Source: Clostridiales bacterium
Lineage (GTDB): Bacteria; Bacillota; Clostridia; Christensenellales; UMGS416
Direction: 5' to 3'
Length of the DNA stretch: 14,811 bases
Assembly: GCA_012515725.1 (NCBI GenBank)
Contig: JAAYXU010000086.1
Span: 1-14,811, forward strand
Shown: piece after piece, positions 13,063-14,811 of the stretch
How the letters are laid out: each line of letters begins with the position of its first letter
Position numbering within the stretch: the first letter of the stretch is position 1
The notes under the pieces: model-generated
Seen by the model: only the letters and a program-made list of their open reading frames with translations
Databases searched by the model: none
What the model was told of the DNA's origin: nothing
Program-made: the position numbers and the translations under genes

Positions 13063-13523
13063 ACCGCAGACGAACCGGGGGATTTACGCTGGTAGAGGTG
13101 ATCGTCGCGGTCGCCGCGATGGCGGTGCTGGGCGGCTTCATCATGCAGCTTTTTGTGCTGTCGCGCCAGGTAAGCCAAAGCGCGTCGGACACCGACAGGG
13201 CGTTGGAGCGTGCCAGCGAGATCGTTTCGCGCTTCAAGCTGGCTCAGTCGCCGGGTGCATTCTGGCAAGAGCTGGCCGGGGAGCCGTATACATCGGGGGA
13301 CAGTATCAGACAGTACTTCGACGCGGACTTAAATCCGTCGCAGCCCGAGGGAGCGGCGCTCATGCTGAGCGCCTGGATCGGCGATTCGGGCGAGGACGCG
13401 CCCGGATGCGTTGACCTTAATGTGCGCGTCGTGAGCGTAAACGCGGCGGGCACGTACGAGGAGCTCGTGAACATCCACGCCGCCCGGTACTTTGGCGCTC
13501 CGGGAGAGGAGGCCCAGCCGTGA
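13059..13523 (+). CDS. type IV prepilin-like protein
   Basis: The 154-residue protein opens with MNRRRTGGFTLVEVIVAVAA, a textbook prepilin signal: basic leader, cleavage after Gly8, Phe at +1 and Glu at +5, then a hydrophobic helix to about residue 32. A heptad-like stretch (SASDTDRALERASEIVSRFK) follows, as in the long N-terminal helix of pilins; the rest is acidic and beta-prone. The size and late Thr/Val strands resemble PilV/GspI-type minor pilins, but no subfamily can be fixed. The ATG at 13059 overlaps the preceding TGA; AAGGAGG (13042-13048) lies 10 bases upstream. Its stop overlaps the GTG of the next gene, so the cluster appears to be one translational unit. Confidence 0.88.
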   Translation: MNRRRTGGFTLVEVIVAVAAMAVLGGFIMQLFVLSRQVSQSASDTDRALERASEIVSRFKLAQSPGAFWQELAGEPYTSGDSIRQYFDADLNPSQPEGAALMLSAWIGDSGEDAPGCVDLNVRVVSVNAAGTYEELVNIHAARYFGAPGEEAQP

Positions 13524-14263
13524 CCGCAAATGAGAAGGGCTCCACGTCGGTGCTGGTCATACTGGTCATCATCGTGCTGGCGACGTTCGCGGGTATCGCG
13601 GTCACGTCCAGCTGGATCAATCGGAAACTCGCGATGAAGAACGTGTCCTGGACCGAGCAGTACTACGAACAGGATCGGCTTGCGGAGTACAAAACTGCGC
13701 GTATCGACGCCGTACTTCTGGCGGCGCAGGAAAAGGCGCTCGCCTATTTTTCTGGCGATTACTTCGCGCATGGTAAGCTGCCCGAGGACATCGCGCCCTC
13801 CGCGGTACCCGAGAATTTGCTCCGTGAGGCCGACAGTGCGCAGACCGAAGTGCAGCGCCGGAGCGCGGTGAAATCGCTATTTACCCGGCTCTACTGGTAC
13901 TATGCCGCCGAAGGGCTTTCGCGGATCGCCGCAAGAGAGAGTCTGGACCTGACGATCACCGGAGCGACTGCCGCCCGGATTCTCAATCCCGACACCGCGC
14001 TTCCCGCGCGGGGCGATCTGACGGTATCGTTCACCCAGTCCTCCGGGGACATGCCCGGCGACCTGCGGCTGCACGGCGCGCTCGATGTCCTGCCCCCCGC
14101 GATGTCCGTCGATATAGAGGATGGGGGAAACTGGCGTTTTACGGTGCGCTTTGCTCCGGAACCCGGCTCCTCCCGCTTTTCGATCGTCGGCTGGAACGCG
14201 AGTCAGGCTCCCATGAAGGTTTCCGACAATGCCGGTAACTCATTTGAAGGCGTAGTGGGCTGA
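13520..14263 (+). CDS. membrane-anchored PilX-like protein of the pilin cluster
   Basis: This 247-residue protein starts with GTG at 13520, overlapping the previous TGA, with GGGAGAGGAGG a few bases upstream. Its start, EKGSTSVLVILVIIVLATFA, resembles the N-terminus of PilX-type minor pilin-associated proteins (typically Glu-x-Gly-Ser-Ala-Leu followed by a membrane helix), with no strict prepilin cleavage motif. One membrane helix covers about residues 9-28. The rest is exposed: a helical region with RLYWYYAAEGLSRIAA, then a beta-rich C-terminal half (about 140-247). Position and topology suggest a pilus-tip or assembly partner; sequence alone does not prove this, and no named family is recognised for the C-terminal half. 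Confidence 0.7.
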   Translation: MTANEKGSTSVLVILVIIVLATFAGIAVTSSWINRKLAMKNVSWTEQYYEQDRLAEYKTARIDAVLLAAQEKALAYFSGDYFAHGKLPEDIAPSAVPENLLREADSAQTEVQRRSAVKSLFTRLYWYYAAEGLSRIAARESLDLTITGATAARILNPDTALPARGDLTVSFTQSSGDMPGDLRLHGALDVLPPAMSVDIEDGGNWRFTVRFAPEPGSSRFSIVGWNASQAPMKVSDNAGNSFEGVVG

Positions 14264-14319
14264 AGCCTGCCATAGCGGAAAGGAATCTGGCCCATTAACA
14301 GGAAACGAAAGGACATTCG

Positions 14320-14811
14320 ATGACGCGCAAGGCTCTCACAACCATACTCTTTATAGCGCTCATGACCGCGGTAATGCTGTGCAGCGCTTCCTGCGGTGTG
14401 CGCTTCACATGGCGTATGGTTACGGATGCACCGGTTTCATCGGAGCCTGAGTCCACCGCGACGCGCATGCCGCAGCCGTCGGATAGCGCAGAGGCGACCC
14501 CAAGGTCATCTGCTGCGCCCACCACCACAACGGCTGATCCCGGGCAGACCGGACTAACCACAGCCTCCGCGACAGCCGGGGTCACGCCCATAAAAACAGC
14601 CGCGCCCACCGACAAGCACGAGCCGTCCGGTGATACCCCCGGGAAAACAACGCCCAGGCCGACCTCCGCGGTAACGGCAAGTACGACGCCCAAGCCGACC
14701 GCTGCGCCCACGCCCAGTCCGACCGCCGCGCCCACGCCCAGTCCGACCGCCGCGCCCACCACAGCGCCCGATCTCGTTGTGCAGCCTGGTGGCGCCCCGG
14801 TACTGGATACC
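14320..14811 (+). CDS. Thr/Pro-stalk lipoprotein, N-terminal part (3' truncated by window)
   Basis: The frame is open from ATG 14320 to the window end, giving 164 residues; GAAAGGA (14306-14312) is 7 bases upstream. The start, MTRKALTTILFIALMTAVML, is a signal peptide, and SASC at 22-25 offers a lipobox Cys (Cys25); the Ser at -3 is not the commonest residue. About 130 residues of Thr/Pro/Ala/Ser-rich linker follow, with two exact 24-bp repeats encoding APTPSPTA. At the very end the sequence changes to DLVVQPGGAPVLDT, probably the first residues of an extracellular domain beyond the window. The gene lies 56 bases after the PilX-like gene and may belong to the same operon. The downstream domain decides its function and is not visible. 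Confidence 0.82.
   Translation, partial: MTRKALTTILFIALMTAVMLCSASCGVRFTWRMVTDAPVSSEPESTATRMPQPSDSAEATPRSSAAPTTTTADPGQTGLTTASATAGVTPIKTAAPTDKHEPSGDTPGKTTPRPTSAVTASTTPKPTAAPTPSPTAAPTPSPTAAPTTAPDLVVQPGGAPVLDT
14704..14751 (+). repeat. two tandem 24-bp repeats in the lipoprotein linker
   Basis: Two identical 24-base units at 14704-14727 and 14728-14751, followed by a partial third, encode Ala-Pro-Thr-Pro-Ser-Pro-Thr-Ala twice. The period preserves the frame, so stalk length can vary by slippage or recombination. Confidence 0.9.

Noticed and set aside
14295..14762. Minus-strand frame with Gly-Val-Gly-Ala repeats
   Set aside because: It mirrors the Thr/Pro linker of the lipoprotein on the + strand, which has a signal peptide and ribosome binding site.

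Overview
The window is G+C-rich bacterial DNA with every gene on the + strand. Gene order murB - PHP phosphoesterase - rapZ - yvcK(glmR), strong AGGAGG-type ribosome binding sites, ATGA stop/start overlaps, a DUF421/DUF4363 pair and lipoproteins with Thr/Pro/Ser-rich stalks all point to a Gram-positive, high-G+C member of the Clostridia. No finer placement can be supported from sequence alone. I see no tRNA, rRNA, CRISPR array, insertion sequence or phage gene. GC content was not calculated.

Layout. Bases 1-1822: the 3' end of a sensor histidine kinase, then, behind its own sigma-A-like promoter, a membrane-anchored HtrA serine protease, which suggests an envelope-stress module. Bases 2045-3117: a translationally coupled DUF421 (YetF-like) and DUF4363 pair. 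Bases 3228-4433: an orphan extracellular solute-binding protein with no transporter genes beside it. Bases 4491-8349: a compact operon of murB, a PHP-family phosphoesterase, rapZ and a YvcK/GlmR protein with an added N-terminal membrane region; it joins cell-wall precursor synthesis to its carbon-flux regulators. It is followed by a probable intrinsic terminator rather than by whiA, the usual neighbour.

Bases 8705-9053: a tiny lipoprotein that is almost all linker, ending in a hairpin and a second terminator. Bases 9178-10916: lgt (prolipoprotein diacylglyceryl transferase) with a long acidic repetitive tail, and a small DUF5668-like membrane protein. Bases 11023-14811: a type IV pilus/type II secretion-like cluster: a GspF/PilC platform protein, a short pilin-like protein without a prepilin site, two prepilins with clear class III signal sequences, a PilX-like membrane-anchored protein, and the start of a second Thr/Pro-stalk lipoprotein that runs off the window. 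Starts in this cluster overlap the preceding stop at three junctions. No assembly ATPase, prepilin peptidase or PilM/N/O-like gene is visible within the window.

The genes form a cell-envelope neighbourhood: wall precursor synthesis (MurB), its metabolic regulators (RapZ, YvcK), lipoprotein maturation (Lgt), its likely substrates (two lipoproteins), quality control (HtrA) and a surface filament or secretion system. The least ordinary parts are the pilin cluster, the Lgt tail and the structured gap after yvcK. Nothing here proves a wholly new system.
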